The notes under the pieces: model-generated
Told to the model about the DNA's origin: nothing
Databases searched by the model: none
What the model saw: the letters and a program-made list of their open reading frames with translations, nothing else
NCBI GenBank assembly: GCA_963666805.2
Contig: CAXXWR010000006.1
Location: 496,001 to 560,000, forward strand
Reading direction: 5' to 3'
Length of the DNA stretch: 64,000 bases
Origin: Fusibacter sp963666805
GTDB taxonomy: Bacteria > Bacillota > Clostridia > Peptostreptococcales > Acidaminobacteraceae
Shown: one piece after another, positions 45,621 to 54,728 of the stretch
How the letters are laid out: every line of letters begins with the position of its first letter
How positions within the stretch are numbered: position 1 is the stretch's first letter
Translations under genes and position numbers: made by a program

Positions 45621-47035
45621 TGAATAATCAAGAAATCGTATCAAAACTTTGGAATCTATGTAATGTATTGAGAGATGATGGTATTACGTATCATCAATAT
45701 GTAACAGAATTAACGTATATATTATTTTTAAAAATGGCTAAGGAAACTGGGACGGAAGGAAGAATACCTGAAACATATCGTTGGGATGCACTTGTAAAAA
45801 AAGATGGAATTGAACTCAAAAAGTTTTACAATTCATTGTTAACTCATTTGGGAGAAGAATGTACTGGTAGAATTGGAGAAATTTATCAGGGATCACGTTC
45901 AAATATAGAAGAGCCAAAGAATTTAGAAAAAATAATTAAATCTATTGATGAATTAGACTGGTATAGCGCAAAAGAAGAAGGGCTTGGTAATTTATACGAG
46001 GGGTTATTAGAAAAAAATGCAAATGAAAAAAAATCAGGTGCAGGACAATATTTTACACCTCGACCACTTATTAATATAATGACGCAATTGGTTAACCCAC
46101 AAGCAGGAGAAAGTTGTAATGATCCAGCATGTGGAACGTTTGGATTTATGATAGCTGCAAGTCAACATGTAAAATCACAAACGAATGATTTAGAAGATTT
46201 GAATGTGGATCAACAAAACTTTCAGATTAATGAGGCATTTACTGGGTGTGAGTTAGTACATGATACTCATAGGCTAGCTCTTATGAATGCCATGCTCCAT
46301 GATATTGATGGCAAAATCGTATTAGGTAATACTTTATCTAATAAAGGGAAGGTCATGAAAGATTTTGATGTGGTTTTAACTAATCCGCCATTTGGAACAA
46401 AGAAAGGTGATGAAGGAACGACAAGGGATGATTTAACATATTCTACATCAAACAAACAGTTAAATTTCTTACAGCATATATACAGAAGCCTTAAAGCTAA
46501 TGATAAAGCACGTGCAGCCGTTGTATTACCTGATAACGTTTTATTTGCAGATGGTGACGGTACTTCTATTAGAGCTGATTTAATGGATAAATGTAATTTG
46601 CATACGATATTAAGGCTACCTACTGGGATATTTTATGCTCAAGGTGTTAAGACTAATGTTCTCTTTTTTACAAGAGGAAAGTCTGAAAAAGATAACACTA
46701 AAGAAGTTTGGTTTTATGACTTAAGAACAAATATGCCCAGCTTTGGGAAAACGAATGCTTTAAGAGAAGAGCATTTTGATAAATTTATTGAGGCGTATAT
46801 TGCAGAAGACAGAACTAAAGTCAAAGATGAACGTTTTTCATGTTTTACGAGAGATGAGATTGAACTTAAAAATAACAGCCTTGACCTTGGTCTTATTCGG
46901 GATGATAGCATAATGGATTATGAAGATCTCCAAGACCCAATCGAGAGTGGCGAAGAGGTTATCGCAAAACTTGAAGAAGCAGTTGATTTGATTCAGAGTG
47001 TTGTAAAAGAACTCCGTTCATTGGAGGTTAAGTAA
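45620..47035 (+). CDS. hsdM: Type I DNA methyltransferase M subunit
   Basis: 471 residues. An N-terminal HsdM helical domain is followed by an N6-adenine methyltransferase with the SAM site 'DPACGTFGFMIA' (about 168) and the catalytic 'NPPF' (about 254). It modifies adenine at the HsdS recognition site and is a required part of the restriction complex. Coupled to hsdR by TAATG and followed 1 nt later by hsdS. Confidence 0.95.
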   Translation: MNNQEIVSKLWNLCNVLRDDGITYHQYVTELTYILFLKMAKETGTEGRIPETYRWDALVKKDGIELKKFYNSLLTHLGEECTGRIGEIYQGSRSNIEEPKNLEKIIKSIDELDWYSAKEEGLGNLYEGLLEKNANEKKSGAGQYFTPRPLINIMTQLVNPQAGESCNDPACGTFGFMIAASQHVKSQTNDLEDLNVDQQNFQINEAFTGCELVHDTHRLALMNAMLHDIDGKIVLGNTLSNKGKVMKDFDVVLTNPPFGTKKGDEGTTRDDLTYSTSNKQLNFLQHIYRSLKANDKARAAVVLPDNVLFADGDGTSIRADLMDKCNLHTILRLPTGIFYAQGVKTNVLFFTRGKSEKDNTKEVWFYDLRTNMPSFGKTNALREEHFDKFIEAYIAEDRTKVKDERFSCFTRDEIELKNNSLDLGLIRDDSIMDYEDLQDPIESGEEVIAKLEEAVDLIQSVVKELRSLEVK

Positions 47036-47036
47036 G

Positions 47037-48419
47037 ATGACTAAAAAGAAAAAAGTAGATTTGTCTCCTGAAGAAAAATTGGAACAGGCATTAGTACCTG
47101 TTGGAGAACATCCATATGAAATACCTGATAATTGGGTATGGGTTAGATTTGGAGAACTAGCTGTTGATATTGCAGATGGCCCTTTTGGAAGTAATTTAAA
47201 ACGCGAACACTATACAGACAATCATGAAGTTAGAATAATTCAGTTAAGTAATATTGGAGATAATGGTTGGAAAGAAAAAAATATTAAGTACACTACATTT
47301 GATCATTTGGAAACAATATCAAGATCGAGAGTATTTCCAGGACAACTTGTTATTGCAAAAATGATGCCGGCAGGTAGGGCGATTATAGTACCTGATTTGG
47401 AGAAAGCATACGTGTTATCTTCTGATGCTATAAAGTTTGTACCATACGATAGATTAAATATTTATTATTTGTTATATGGTATAAATAGTACTGATTTTAG
47501 AAATCAAGTTTCGTGTGATACTCAGGGGGTTACAAGGGCTAGAACGAGTATTAAAAAATTGAGAAACTACTCATTTCCATTACCTCCTTTGTCAGAACAA
47601 CAAAGAATTGTTGAACGTATTGAAAGTCTTTTCGAAAAACTTGATCAAGCAAAAGAGCTTATTCAGGAGTCTCTTGATTCATTTGAAAATAGGAAGGCAG
47701 CTATTCTCCATAAGGCGTTTACTGGTGAGTTGACTAAGAAGTGGCGTGAGGAGAATGGGGTATCGTTGGAGAGTTGGGAAGAACGAGAATTGGGTGATTA
47801 TACAGAAATTAAGTATGGATACACTGAAAGTGCATGTTTTAATAATATTGGACCTAATTTTCTAAGAATTACAGATATACAAGATGGGATTGTGAATTGG
47901 GATGAGGTTCCGCATTGTCCAATTAGTAATGAAGACTACAATAAGTATAGATTAAATGTCGGTGATATTGTTGTAGCAAGAACAGGTGCAACTACTGGAA
48001 AAAGTTATTTAATAGTTGATGAGGTTGATTCAGTTTTTGCATCGTACCTTGTACGAATTGAGGTTGTTAAAAGTCATATATTAAATTATAGATATTTGTA
48101 TTTGTTTTTACAATCACAAAAATATTGGAAACAAATAACTGAGTTAAAATCTGGTATTGCGCAACCAGGTGTAAATGCAAAAAAATTAAAATCAATCATA
48201 ATTCCTATTCCCCAAATAGATGAACAAATTAAAATTGTTGAGTTGCTCGATAATCTTTTGAATAAAGAAAATCGGTGTGAATTTATTTCAGATGTAGAAG
48301 AAATGATAGAAACAATGAAAAAATCAATTTTAGCACGTGCGTTCCGTGGAGAACTTGGCACTAATGATACAATGGAAGAAAGTGCTATTGAACTGTTAAA
48401 ATCAATCGTTAATGAATAA
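47037..48419 (+). CDS. hsdS: Type I restriction-modification specificity subunit
   Basis: 460 residues with two target-recognition domains (about 20-185 and 245-420), each followed by a conserved helical spacer. The central spacer contains 'LPPLSEQQRIVERIESLFEKLDQAK'-type sequence and the end 'IPQIDEQIKIVELLDNLL'. It sets the bipartite DNA target of the complex. Intact and single copy: no partial or inverted hsdS copies lie nearby, so no phase-variable shuffling is evident. The 12-nt ribosome region TTGGAGGTTAAG lies in the hsdM end. Confidence 0.93.
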   Translation: MTKKKKVDLSPEEKLEQALVPVGEHPYEIPDNWVWVRFGELAVDIADGPFGSNLKREHYTDNHEVRIIQLSNIGDNGWKEKNIKYTTFDHLETISRSRVFPGQLVIAKMMPAGRAIIVPDLEKAYVLSSDAIKFVPYDRLNIYYLLYGINSTDFRNQVSCDTQGVTRARTSIKKLRNYSFPLPPLSEQQRIVERIESLFEKLDQAKELIQESLDSFENRKAAILHKAFTGELTKKWREENGVSLESWEERELGDYTEIKYGYTESACFNNIGPNFLRITDIQDGIVNWDEVPHCPISNEDYNKYRLNVGDIVVARTGATTGKSYLIVDEVDSVFASYLVRIEVVKSHILNYRYLYLFLQSQKYWKQITELKSGIAQPGVNAKKLKSIIIPIPQIDEQIKIVELLDNLLNKENRCEFISDVEEMIETMKKSILARAFRGELGTNDTMEESAIELLKSIVNE

Positions 48420-48452
48420 TAGAAATAAGTTCTAAAATAAGGTGGTGGAAAG

Positions 48453-49769
48453 ATGAAATTGAGACATCTTAGCATTAAAGGATTTAGAAATCTTGAAGAC
48501 ATTACAATATATTTTGATGAGGATGCGACAGTTAACTCAATAATTGGGATTAATGGGAGTGGAAAATCAAATATTTTAGAAGCACTTTCAATTATTTTTG
48601 CGGGTGCTATTAGAAATGAAACCGATGTACCATTTAAATTTGAAATGTCATATCTTGTAGATGAGAATTTAATTGAAATTAACAATCAAGATGATGGTTT
48701 TTCTATTTCAAAGAATGGGAAAAAAGTAGCTAAAAAGAATATTTTCACAGTATTACCAAGAACTATTTTTCTTTATTATGCAGGTGAAACAACAAGATTA
48801 AAAGAGATTGCTCAAGGGAAAAATGATAAGAAATTTCAAACAAAATTGAAGAATAGCAATATGATTGATTTTGATGATTTTACTTATTTGAGTACTTCAG
48901 ATTTTGGCGCCAGTTTTTTAATTAATGCTATATATAGAACGACAAGATATAAAAATATCTGTGACTTACTCAATATTCAAGATATTTGTATGCCTATTAT
49001 ATTAAATCTTAAAAGACCTATTTGGGGCAAACATGGAGATATAAATGATTTTTGGAATTCAGTTGGAAGCGTGTTTAAGTCGTTAGATTATTTAAAATCT
49101 AAAGGTACTATAAAATCTATAGATAAAGACTCTGCTCAAATTATTATTGAAGATATAGAGTTGTTAAAAGATCCCAGCTTAGGTGAAATGGGTTTGTTTG
49201 CTATGTTTAAGGTGCTTAATGAATTAGGAATACTAGATAATATTGAATACGATGTGACTAAGGATGATAAGCGGTTTAGTTATACCAGTTTGAGTGAGGG
49301 TGAAAAACAACTTGCTACTTTTTTAAGTGTATTGGAAATTACGAAAGAATTTAAAACATTATTTTTACTAGATGAGTTTGATTCATACATGCATCCACAA
49401 TGGCAACGAAAATTGATGGAAGAACTTAGTAAGATTGAAATAAGAGGTCAAGTATTGTTCACAACACATTCTCCATTAACATTGGGTAAAATGAAAAAAG
49501 ATAATATTATTTTAATTAGAGAAGGCACGGCTTATACTCCTTCAAGTGAAACCTATAATCGGGATATTACTGAAGTTCTTGAAGAATTGATGGAAGTTAA
49601 AAAAAGACCGGCTGAAATTGAGGACAAAATAAAATTATTTAGAGAATCAACTTTAAAGAAAGATGTAGAAAAAGCAAATCAGTATTTGGACGAACTACAT
49701 GAATGTTTGTCAGAAGATGACCCCTTTTTTGTAGGAGCTCAGATTGCTTTGAAGAGAATTATGAGGTGA
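48453..49769 (+). CDS. Septu-like defence ATPase (PtuA-type AAA/ABC ATPase)
   Basis: 438 residues. An SMC/ABC-like ATPase begins 'MKLRHLSIKGFRNLEDITI', with Walker A 'GINGSGKSN' (about 32-40), signature 'LSEGEKQ' (about 280), and Walker B 'LFLLDEFDSYMHP' (about 303) with a following 'TTHSPL' H-loop. The next gene, 7 nt away, encodes an HNH protein. That pair is the composition of the Septu anti-phage system (PtuA-PtuB). It sits 33 nt downstream of hsdS and may be read with the RM operon. A generic OLD-like ATPase is the alternative. Confidence 0.8.
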   Translation: MKLRHLSIKGFRNLEDITIYFDEDATVNSIIGINGSGKSNILEALSIIFAGAIRNETDVPFKFEMSYLVDENLIEINNQDDGFSISKNGKKVAKKNIFTVLPRTIFLYYAGETTRLKEIAQGKNDKKFQTKLKNSNMIDFDDFTYLSTSDFGASFLINAIYRTTRYKNICDLLNIQDICMPIILNLKRPIWGKHGDINDFWNSVGSVFKSLDYLKSKGTIKSIDKDSAQIIIEDIELLKDPSLGEMGLFAMFKVLNELGILDNIEYDVTKDDKRFSYTSLSEGEKQLATFLSVLEITKEFKTLFLLDEFDSYMHPQWQRKLMEELSKIEIRGQVLFTTHSPLTLGKMKKDNIILIREGTAYTPSSETYNRDITEVLEELMEVKKRPAEIEDKIKLFRESTLKKDVEKANQYLDELHECLSEDDPFFVGAQIALKRIMR

Positions 49770-49776
49770 TGAGGGT

Positions 49777-50418
49777 ATGAAATATATACAAAAACAATCA
49801 TCTCCAGTAGATTTTGAACGATATAAAAGGAAAAGAAATGCTTCATATAAAGATTTGTCAGAACCGAAAAATTCAGAAGTTAAAAAAGTATTAAGAAAAT
49901 CACTACTTGAAGAGCAAGGCTATATTTGTTGTTACTGTGGAAAGCGAATTGAAATCGAAGGTTCAACCATTGAGCATTTGAAATGTCGGATTAATTATCC
50001 ACAATTACAATTGGACTATCAAAATTTAATGTGTTCTTGTGATGGTGGCAGGAGTAAACGCTCAAAGAATTTACCTTATCCTGCTCATTGTGACGCATCA
50101 AAAGGGGGGCAAGAGTTATTAATCTCTCCGTTTGATCTTGAGTGTGAATCATTATTTAAGTTTGATGAAGAAGGGCATATATATGGAATGGATGAACGTG
50201 CTGAAAAAGCAATTGATGTCTTAAATCTTGACAATCCAGAGTTAGACCATTGTAGAAAATCAGCCATTCGATCCCTTCAATATATTGACTGTGGATGTTC
50301 AGATTATGATTGGGGTAAGGAAATAGAAAGAATAAATGAAATTTCTGAAGATAAGCACTATGTAGCATTTGTGTATGTCATAAAGTCTTATATAGAGAAT
50401 TATATAATGAATTTCTAG
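49777..50418 (+). CDS. Septu-like HNH endonuclease (PtuB-type)
   Basis: 213 residues. The HNH domain has 'CCYCGKRIE' (about 48-56), the catalytic His in 'STIEHLKCR', and 'NLMCSCDGG', followed by 'ISPFDLECE'. This arrangement matches the TIGR02646/PtuB group that accompanies PtuA-like ATPases, also seen as retron effectors. It would be the nuclease effector of the pair. A strong terminator follows, ending the defence operon. Confidence 0.82.
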   Translation: MKYIQKQSSPVDFERYKRKRNASYKDLSEPKNSEVKKVLRKSLLEEQGYICCYCGKRIEIEGSTIEHLKCRINYPQLQLDYQNLMCSCDGGRSKRSKNLPYPAHCDASKGGQELLISPFDLECESLFKFDEEGHIYGMDERAEKAIDVLNLDNPELDHCRKSAIRSLQYIDCGCSDYDWGKEIERINEISEDKHYVAFVYVIKSYIENYIMNF

Positions 50419-50480
50419 AAGAAATTGGGGTTTATTGGTAATGTTAAACCTTAAATCATAAAGTTAATAGACATAATTGA

Positions 50481-50538
50481 AACGCTGTGTCGTTATAAAT
50501 CATCAATAGATTTATATAACGACACAGCGTTATTTTTT
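50481..50538 (+). terminator. Strong terminator of the defence operon
   Basis: 17-bp perfect stem AACGCTGTGTCGTTATA / TATAACGACACAGCGTT (50481-50497 with 50515-50531), followed by T's. Confidence 0.93.
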
Positions 50539-50679
50539 GCGTAGAAGTACTTAAAAATCAATCTTATTTGTAATTAAGATTTGTTCTGTATATAAAACGT
50601 GATTAGCTAATTCTTAATTAGCAATAAGGCTGAAATTTTTATTGAAGTATTTTCTAAAAGTATTGAATTTACTTGATTT

Positions 50680-51034
50680 ATAGAGCGTAGTTTCATAAAA
50701 AAATTAAATTGGGACTATGCTGTAAATCCTGAATTCGAAATTCATGAGAATAGTGTTGTAGTGATACTACCGAAAAACAAATCAACCGGAAAAAAGGATT
50801 TATCAGCCGGTAGGACCGGGAGCATATGCATTGAATGAAAAAGAAAGGTTGATTTATAAACTTCTTGAATCTGGTGATGCATTAAGCCGAGCGGCTATTG
50901 AAGAGGAACTTGGACTTAAGAAATCTCAGACCATTGATTTATTGAGTCACTTGAGAGATCTGAACTTAGTGGCTCAGATTGGACGTGGAAGATCAACGAA
51001 ATACCTATTGAAAAACACAAACCGGACGAATTAA
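50680..51034 (+). pseudogene. Decayed AlbA_2-type ATP-binding protein, C-terminal remnant
   Basis: Two reading frames together encode the C-terminal end of an AlbA_2/Schlafen-like ATP-binding regulator. Frame one reads 'NWDYAVNPEFEIHENSVVVILPKN' features and stops at 50838. The shifted frame continues as '...PGAYALNEKERLIYKLLESGDALSRAAIEEELGLKKS' and ends at 51034 with a winged helix. A frameshift near 50800 and loss of everything upstream make it non-functional. A similar remnant lies at 54972-55234. The 67-codon downstream part could still be translated from a TTG at 50831 but has no clear ribosome site. Confidence 0.6.
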
Positions 51035-51049
51035 TAACGTCCGGTTTGT
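51018..51049 (+). terminator. Terminator-like hairpin after the AlbA_2 remnant
   Basis: 11-bp stem CAAACCGGACG / CGTCCGGTTTG (51018-51028 with 51039-51049). It overlaps the remnant's stop and has only a short T tail. Confidence 0.65.
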
Positions 51050-51134
51050 TCCTTTATAAGGATGTACAAAAAACGCACTTATACCTGTTGCGGTGAGGCT
51101 CCTTATATGAATAATAGGGTTTAATGCATTGATT

Positions 51135-51170
51135 GCTGTAAAATATACGTTGTATTTTACAGCGTTTTTT
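51135..51170 (+). terminator. Hairpin with T run ahead of the antitoxin gene
   Basis: GCTGTAAAATA / TATTTTACAGC (51135-51145 with 51153-51163) followed by TTTTTT, 31 nt before the antitoxin start. Either a terminator insulating the toxin-antitoxin operon or an operator of the antitoxin. Confidence 0.6.
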
Positions 51171-51200
51171 AATATACTTGTTATAGAAGGAGTTGATGAG

Positions 51201-51446
51201 ATGTCCAATATTAGACCGGTATCGGATTTGAGGAATTATAATGAAGTATTAAATGCATGTAGGGAACAATCCCCTGTATATCTTACAAAAAAGGGGAGAG
51301 GGAAATATGTGTTAATGGATATAGAAGACTATGAAAAAATGAAAGCCACAATAAAACTTATGGCAAACCTAGAAGAAGGTGAAAAGTCAGCTAGAGAGGA
51401 AGGCTGGTTTTCGTTGGAAGATATAGAATCAGCTTTGGGATTATAA
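51201..51446 (+). CDS. Phd/YefM-family antitoxin
   Basis: 81 residues from the ATG at 51201 with GAAGGAG upstream. The frame is open to 51129, but that part runs through the hairpin. 'IRPVSDLRNYNEVLNAC', 'PVYLTKKGRGKYVLMDIEDYEKM' is the Phd/YefM DNA-binding fold, and the C-terminal helix would bind the toxin. It represses its own promoter and neutralises the downstream toxin in known systems. The toxin gene starts 2 nt after its stop. Confidence 0.9.
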   Translation: MSNIRPVSDLRNYNEVLNACREQSPVYLTKKGRGKYVLMDIEDYEKMKATIKLMANLEEGEKSAREEGWFSLEDIESALGL

Positions 51447-51448
51447 TC

Positions 51449-51760
51449 ATGTACAATATAGAATTTTCCCCATTAACCAAAACGGATTTAATAAAAATTA
51501 GAACCTATTTAGTCGAAGAATTTGATTCGGAGATAGCTACAATTAAAATGAAGAATCTGATTGAAAGTATCAAAAATTTTGAAGAATACCCCCTTTTAGG
51601 ACGACCACTGACAAATATCATTGATATTCCAACTGACTATATGTACTTTGTTGCCGAGAAAAATTATATATTCTACAGATTAGAAAAACGGACAGTCAAA
51701 ATTATTCGAATAATAGATACTAGACGTGATTACATGAATATCCTTTTTGGAGATAGATAA
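51449..51760 (+). CDS. RelE/ParE-family toxin
   Basis: 103 residues with the ParE/RelE pattern: 'IEFSPLTKTDLIKIRTYL', 'FEEYPLLGRPL' and 'YIFYRLEKRTVKIIRIIDTRRDYMNILF'. Family members either cut ribosome-bound mRNA or poison gyrase, and sequence alone favours the ParE side. Paired with the preceding antitoxin. The att-like repeat copy B begins 24 nt after its stop, so the module ends the first island segment. Confidence 0.88.
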   Translation: MYNIEFSPLTKTDLIKIRTYLVEEFDSEIATIKMKNLIESIKNFEEYPLLGRPLTNIIDIPTDYMYFVAEKNYIFYRLEKRTVKIIRIIDTRRDYMNILFGDR

Positions 51761-51783
51761 AACTGCATTTGCTTGTAGATGGT

Positions 51784-51802
51784 GAACCATACCACAAATA
51801 AC
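51784..51802 (+). repeat. att-like repeat copy B
   Basis: GAACCATACCACAAATAAC. Preceded by GGT, it would read G-E-P-Y-H-K-stop, the exact C-terminus of RlmH, but with synonymous changes. One mismatch to copy C and two to copy A. The centre forms a dyad TGGT-GAACCAT-ACCA. AACTGCATT lies just upstream, as at copy D. Confidence 0.75.
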
Positions 51803-51912
51803 AACTAAATTAATTATCTGATTTATAATTATAGAACAATAAGAGAACTGCTAAAATTAGAGTTAGTCACTCAAAAAGTCTTCCACAAAAGAAAAAACAC
51901 ACAAAAACTGTC

Positions 51913-51938
51913 AAAAAGTCTTCTACAGAAGACTTTTT
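51913..51938. terminator. Bidirectional terminator hairpin
   Basis: AAAAAGTCTTC / GAAGACTTTTT (51913-51923 with 51928-51938). A second AAAAAGTCTTC occurs about 40 nt upstream as a direct repeat. Confidence 0.75.
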
Positions 51939-52010
51939 CACATTTCTAAGCCATCCCTAAGAATAATTTGGTATGATAGAAAGACCAATATACCATACAA
52001 AGGAGGACCT

Positions 52011-52532
52011 ATGAAAGTCGAACTTATTAAGGCTGAAAGCCCTGAAATTATTATGAATCTTTTTCAGTATTATATATACGATATGTCTGAGTACACGGGT
52101 TTTTCACCCAACCCTAATGGCACCTATACAGTGGATGAAAGCGTGGTGCATCTAAATGATTACTGGACGAAAGCAGATCATTATCCTTTTTATATCAAAG
52201 TCGATGATCAAATCGCTGGATTTTCCTTGATCAGAAAATATCCGAATTCAAAAGAGTACTACGATATGGGTCAATTCTTTATCCTTAGAAAATATAAGGG
52301 GAGAGGGGTAGGGCGTAAGGCTTTTGAATGTGCTATAGGAAACTTTCCGGGCAAGTGGATTACAAGAGTCTTGCCCCATAATCGAGGTGCCTATAAGTTT
52401 TGGAATAAGGTTATAAGAGAATTTTCAGAATCAACCCCTGTCCTTAAAAATGAATACTACGGTGATAAAGAAATGATCTTTTTCTATTATGACAGTGAAG
52501 GAAAAAGTGACCGAGAGGATTATCATGAATAA
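52011..52532 (+). CDS. GNAT-family acetyltransferase
   Basis: 173 residues. The GNAT core contains 'IKVDDQIAGFSLIRK', the acetyl-CoA loop 'FFILRKYKGRGVGRKAFECAI' (about 92-112) and 'NRGAYKFWNKVI'. The substrate is unknown; this group is often called an N-acetyltransferase or resistance-like protein. AAGGAGG precedes the ATG. The last 8 nt overlap the next gene. Confidence 0.88.
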   Translation: MKVELIKAESPEIIMNLFQYYIYDMSEYTGFSPNPNGTYTVDESVVHLNDYWTKADHYPFYIKVDDQIAGFSLIRKYPNSKEYYDMGQFFILRKYKGRGVGRKAFECAIGNFPGKWITRVLPHNRGAYKFWNKVIREFSESTPVLKNEYYGDKEMIFFYYDSEGKSDREDYHE

Positions 52533-53043
52533 GATTGCAATCGTTGGAAGTCCAGGCTCCGGCAAGTCGACACTCTCTAGGCGACTGGGTGATATATTAC
52601 ACCTAGAGGTTTATCATTTGGATGTCTTACACTGGAAGGCAGACTGGGTCCCAACTTCTCGTGAGGAGAAAATAAAGGTTCAAAGTGAACTTGTGAAGCG
52701 GGAACGTTGGATCATAGACGGCAATTATAACAGTACCCTCAAAATAAGGTTAGACGTGGCGGATACCATTGTCTTTCTGGATATCAATAGGTTGACCTGC
52801 CTATACCGCATTGTTTCAAGGTTTTTCAAGTATCGTCATGCCCAAAGACCGGATATGGCCAAGGGCAATCGAGAGAAGCTTGATCTCAAATTTCTGAAGT
52901 TTGTTTGGCAGTATCCCAAAAATAACAAAAAAGACATGATGGATTACCTATCTGCTTATGCAGCTGACGAGGGTAAAAAGATCTATATCTTAAAAAATAA
53001 TAAGGCAATCAAGCATTTTCTAAAAGAAGAGTGCCAGTCATAA
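52525..53043 (+). CDS. FlaR-like P-loop kinase (DNA topology modulation protein family)
   Basis: 172 residues from the ATG at 52525, with GAGAGG upstream. The frame is open from 52489, inside the acetyltransferase gene. The P-loop is 'IVGSPGSGKSTLSRRLG' (about 5-21), followed by 'YHLDVLHWKADW' and 'WIIDGNYNSTL', the pattern of the adenylate-kinase-like FlaR group. It is translationally coupled to the acetyltransferase and followed by a terminator. A small-molecule kinase activity is likely; the topology name is historical. Confidence 0.87.
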   Translation: MNKIAIVGSPGSGKSTLSRRLGDILHLEVYHLDVLHWKADWVPTSREEKIKVQSELVKRERWIIDGNYNSTLKIRLDVADTIVFLDINRLTCLYRIVSRFFKYRHAQRPDMAKGNREKLDLKFLKFVWQYPKNNKKDMMDYLSAYAADEGKKIYILKNNKAIKHFLKEECQS

Positions 53044-53076
53044 AAGCAAGTTCACTTTGATGAACTTGCTTTTTTA
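53042..53076. terminator. Bidirectional terminator
   Basis: 13-bp stem AAAAGCAAGTTCA / TGAACTTGCTTTT (53042-53054 with 53061-53073) between convergent genes. Confidence 0.9.
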
Positions 53077-53132
53077 TATTGCGTTCATAAACTTATGCCA
53101 CATTTTTTTTTATGAATCATTTTATTCCTAAC

Positions 53133-54611
53133 CTACAATTCCACCTCAATATAACCAAGATTAGGATAGGCGATAAGGATTTTATCAACTTTATCAATTT
53201 GACCATCTAGAGGCATGGTTACTCTACAAATCCCATTAGATAAATACTGTACGGAATATTTAGAGGAGACTAAGGCATTATCAGAATATATTTTTGCAGT
53301 CTTGTCGCCATCATAGATGAGAATCGTATTAAAATGAGGATAGTCAAGTTCTAAATGCCTTGAATAGCCTATACCGGTGGTGTAATCGAGGATTAGATTG
53401 TCAGCCGAATATGAAACATGACAGAGGTATCGGTCAATATGATCTGATTTTAGAGAAGGTAATCTGACAGGCTTTTCCAAATGATCAATCCTATAGATAT
53501 CTCCTGTGAAATCTTTGTAATCTGTATTTTCATAATCAAATCTTTGCGAACCGTCAATCGTCAATGACTTTTTATTAAAATCAGTGATACTTTGGGTGTC
53601 CGTTAAATCATAGCCCGGCATTTCATTAAAGATATCGTAATTCATTCCTATTTTAGAGATAATAACCAAGGATGCCTCAAGTGATAGCTTATCTTTTGGA
53701 TTAAACTGTCCCTTGCTATCCAAAGTCAAAAATTGATTTAAGGTGGCGCACTTTGCACTGAAAAGAGCGGCTGAATCAAAATCTTCATCCTTAAAAATGA
53801 CCGTGTCCACTTGATCATTATAAGGGAGATTTAAGGCATCAAGAAAGTTTTGAATCATGACACTTATTTCTTCTCTTGTTATGAGTAAGTCCGAGTCTCT
53901 TTCTTTTAAAGAAAGACCCTTTAACATACTTTCAAGACTTATAGTCTCATTCAATTGATTGTTGCTTTGATTAGGGTACACTGTTTCAAATTGTTTTAAC
54001 AAGTCATAAAAATCGCCAACCGTCATTGCCTCTTGATAGTCAATGGCTTTTTTATGTTGACTATAACCACCAACACCAGTCGTATAATAGTCTAGTGATT
54101 GATCTACAAAATTAAAAACATGATTATATGAGGCTAATAGGACGTAGTTCAATGCCCATTTTGAAGGAAAATGTCCGCTAAAAATCAGCGAATGGTTATC
54201 ATATAAATCAAGAACACTTATTAATGAATAACCGCCCGCATTATAAGCGGCTATCTCTCTACCATTGAGTATGATTTTGACATCGGTGTCATAGAGCTTT
54301 CCATGATCAGCTATAGGGCAGATATGATAACTTGAAGTTTCTGTTTGTCCAACAAAATCGATGTAAGTCGATCTTTTAAGGTTATCCCATGTAACTGTAA
54401 AACCGTAATTTTCAAGATTCTCTGCACAGACAAATAATCCTTGATAGCCATCTACAGTATAAGTTTGAATCGGTTTATATTCTAGACCGTCGAAGAGGCA
54501 CAAGGGATCATTTGAAATAGAATATGTATGAGTCGTTTCTGCAAAATTGATAGGGCTTATCGATAAGACCATTAAGAGGCTAATCATGATAATGCCTATT
54601 TTTTTAGTCAT
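53133..54611 (-). CDS. Secreted protein with copper-amine-oxidase-like stalk and SLH-like regions
   Basis: About 492 residues from the ATG at 54611. An ATG at 54623 abuts AAAGGAG with no spacing. The signal peptide is about 1-25. A stalk-type domain near 45-110 has 'YQGLFVCAENLENYGFTVTWDNLKRSTYI' features. A central segment (about 215-310) resembles an S-layer homology repeat ('LLITREEISVMIQNFLDAL...FNPKDKLSLEASLVII'). The C-terminal ~100 residues are unassigned and are duplicated as a fragment at 58443-58677. It is probably a cell-wall-associated protein. Function unknown. Confidence 0.72.
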   Translation of the reverse strand: MTKKIGIIMISLLMVLSISPINFAETTHTYSISNDPLCLFDGLEYKPIQTYTVDGYQGLFVCAENLENYGFTVTWDNLKRSTYIDFVGQTETSSYHICPIADHGKLYDTDVKIILNGREIAAYNAGGYSLISVLDLYDNHSLIFSGHFPSKWALNYVLLASYNHVFNFVDQSLDYYTTGVGGYSQHKKAIDYQEAMTVGDFYDLLKQFETVYPNQSNNQLNETISLESMLKGLSLKERDSDLLITREEISVMIQNFLDALNLPYNDQVDTVIFKDEDFDSAALFSAKCATLNQFLTLDSKGQFNPKDKLSLEASLVIISKIGMNYDIFNEMPGYDLTDTQSITDFNKKSLTIDGSQRFDYENTDYKDFTGDIYRIDHLEKPVRLPSLKSDHIDRYLCHVSYSADNLILDYTTGIGYSRHLELDYPHFNTILIYDGDKTAKIYSDNALVSSKYSVQYLSNGICRVTMPLDGQIDKVDKILIAYPNLGYIEVEL

Positions 54612-54700
54612 AATAGTATCCATCTCCTTTTGAAGTTCTTATTATATTATAGTCTTTATTTGAGATTTTAATAGTTCATTCCTACTAAGTCATTCGAAGT

Positions 54701-54728
54701 ACATCTCTAAAGATGTGCTTCTCTCGTT
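54701..54728. other. Small hairpin upstream of the secreted-protein gene
   Basis: GAAGTACATCT-CTAA-AGATGTGCTTC (about 54700-54725), one G-U pair, no T run. The 288-bp interval 54612-54900 otherwise holds nothing I can name. Confidence 0.35.

Noticed and set aside
47037..48419. Phase-variable hsdS
   Set aside because: No second or partial hsdS copy or inverted repeats of the target-recognition domains occur nearby.
50445..50468. Further degenerate att-like copy after the PtuB-like gene (AAACCTTAAATCATAAAGTTAAT)
   Set aside because: Similarity to the core needs a 3-nt insertion and several mismatches, so it could be chance.
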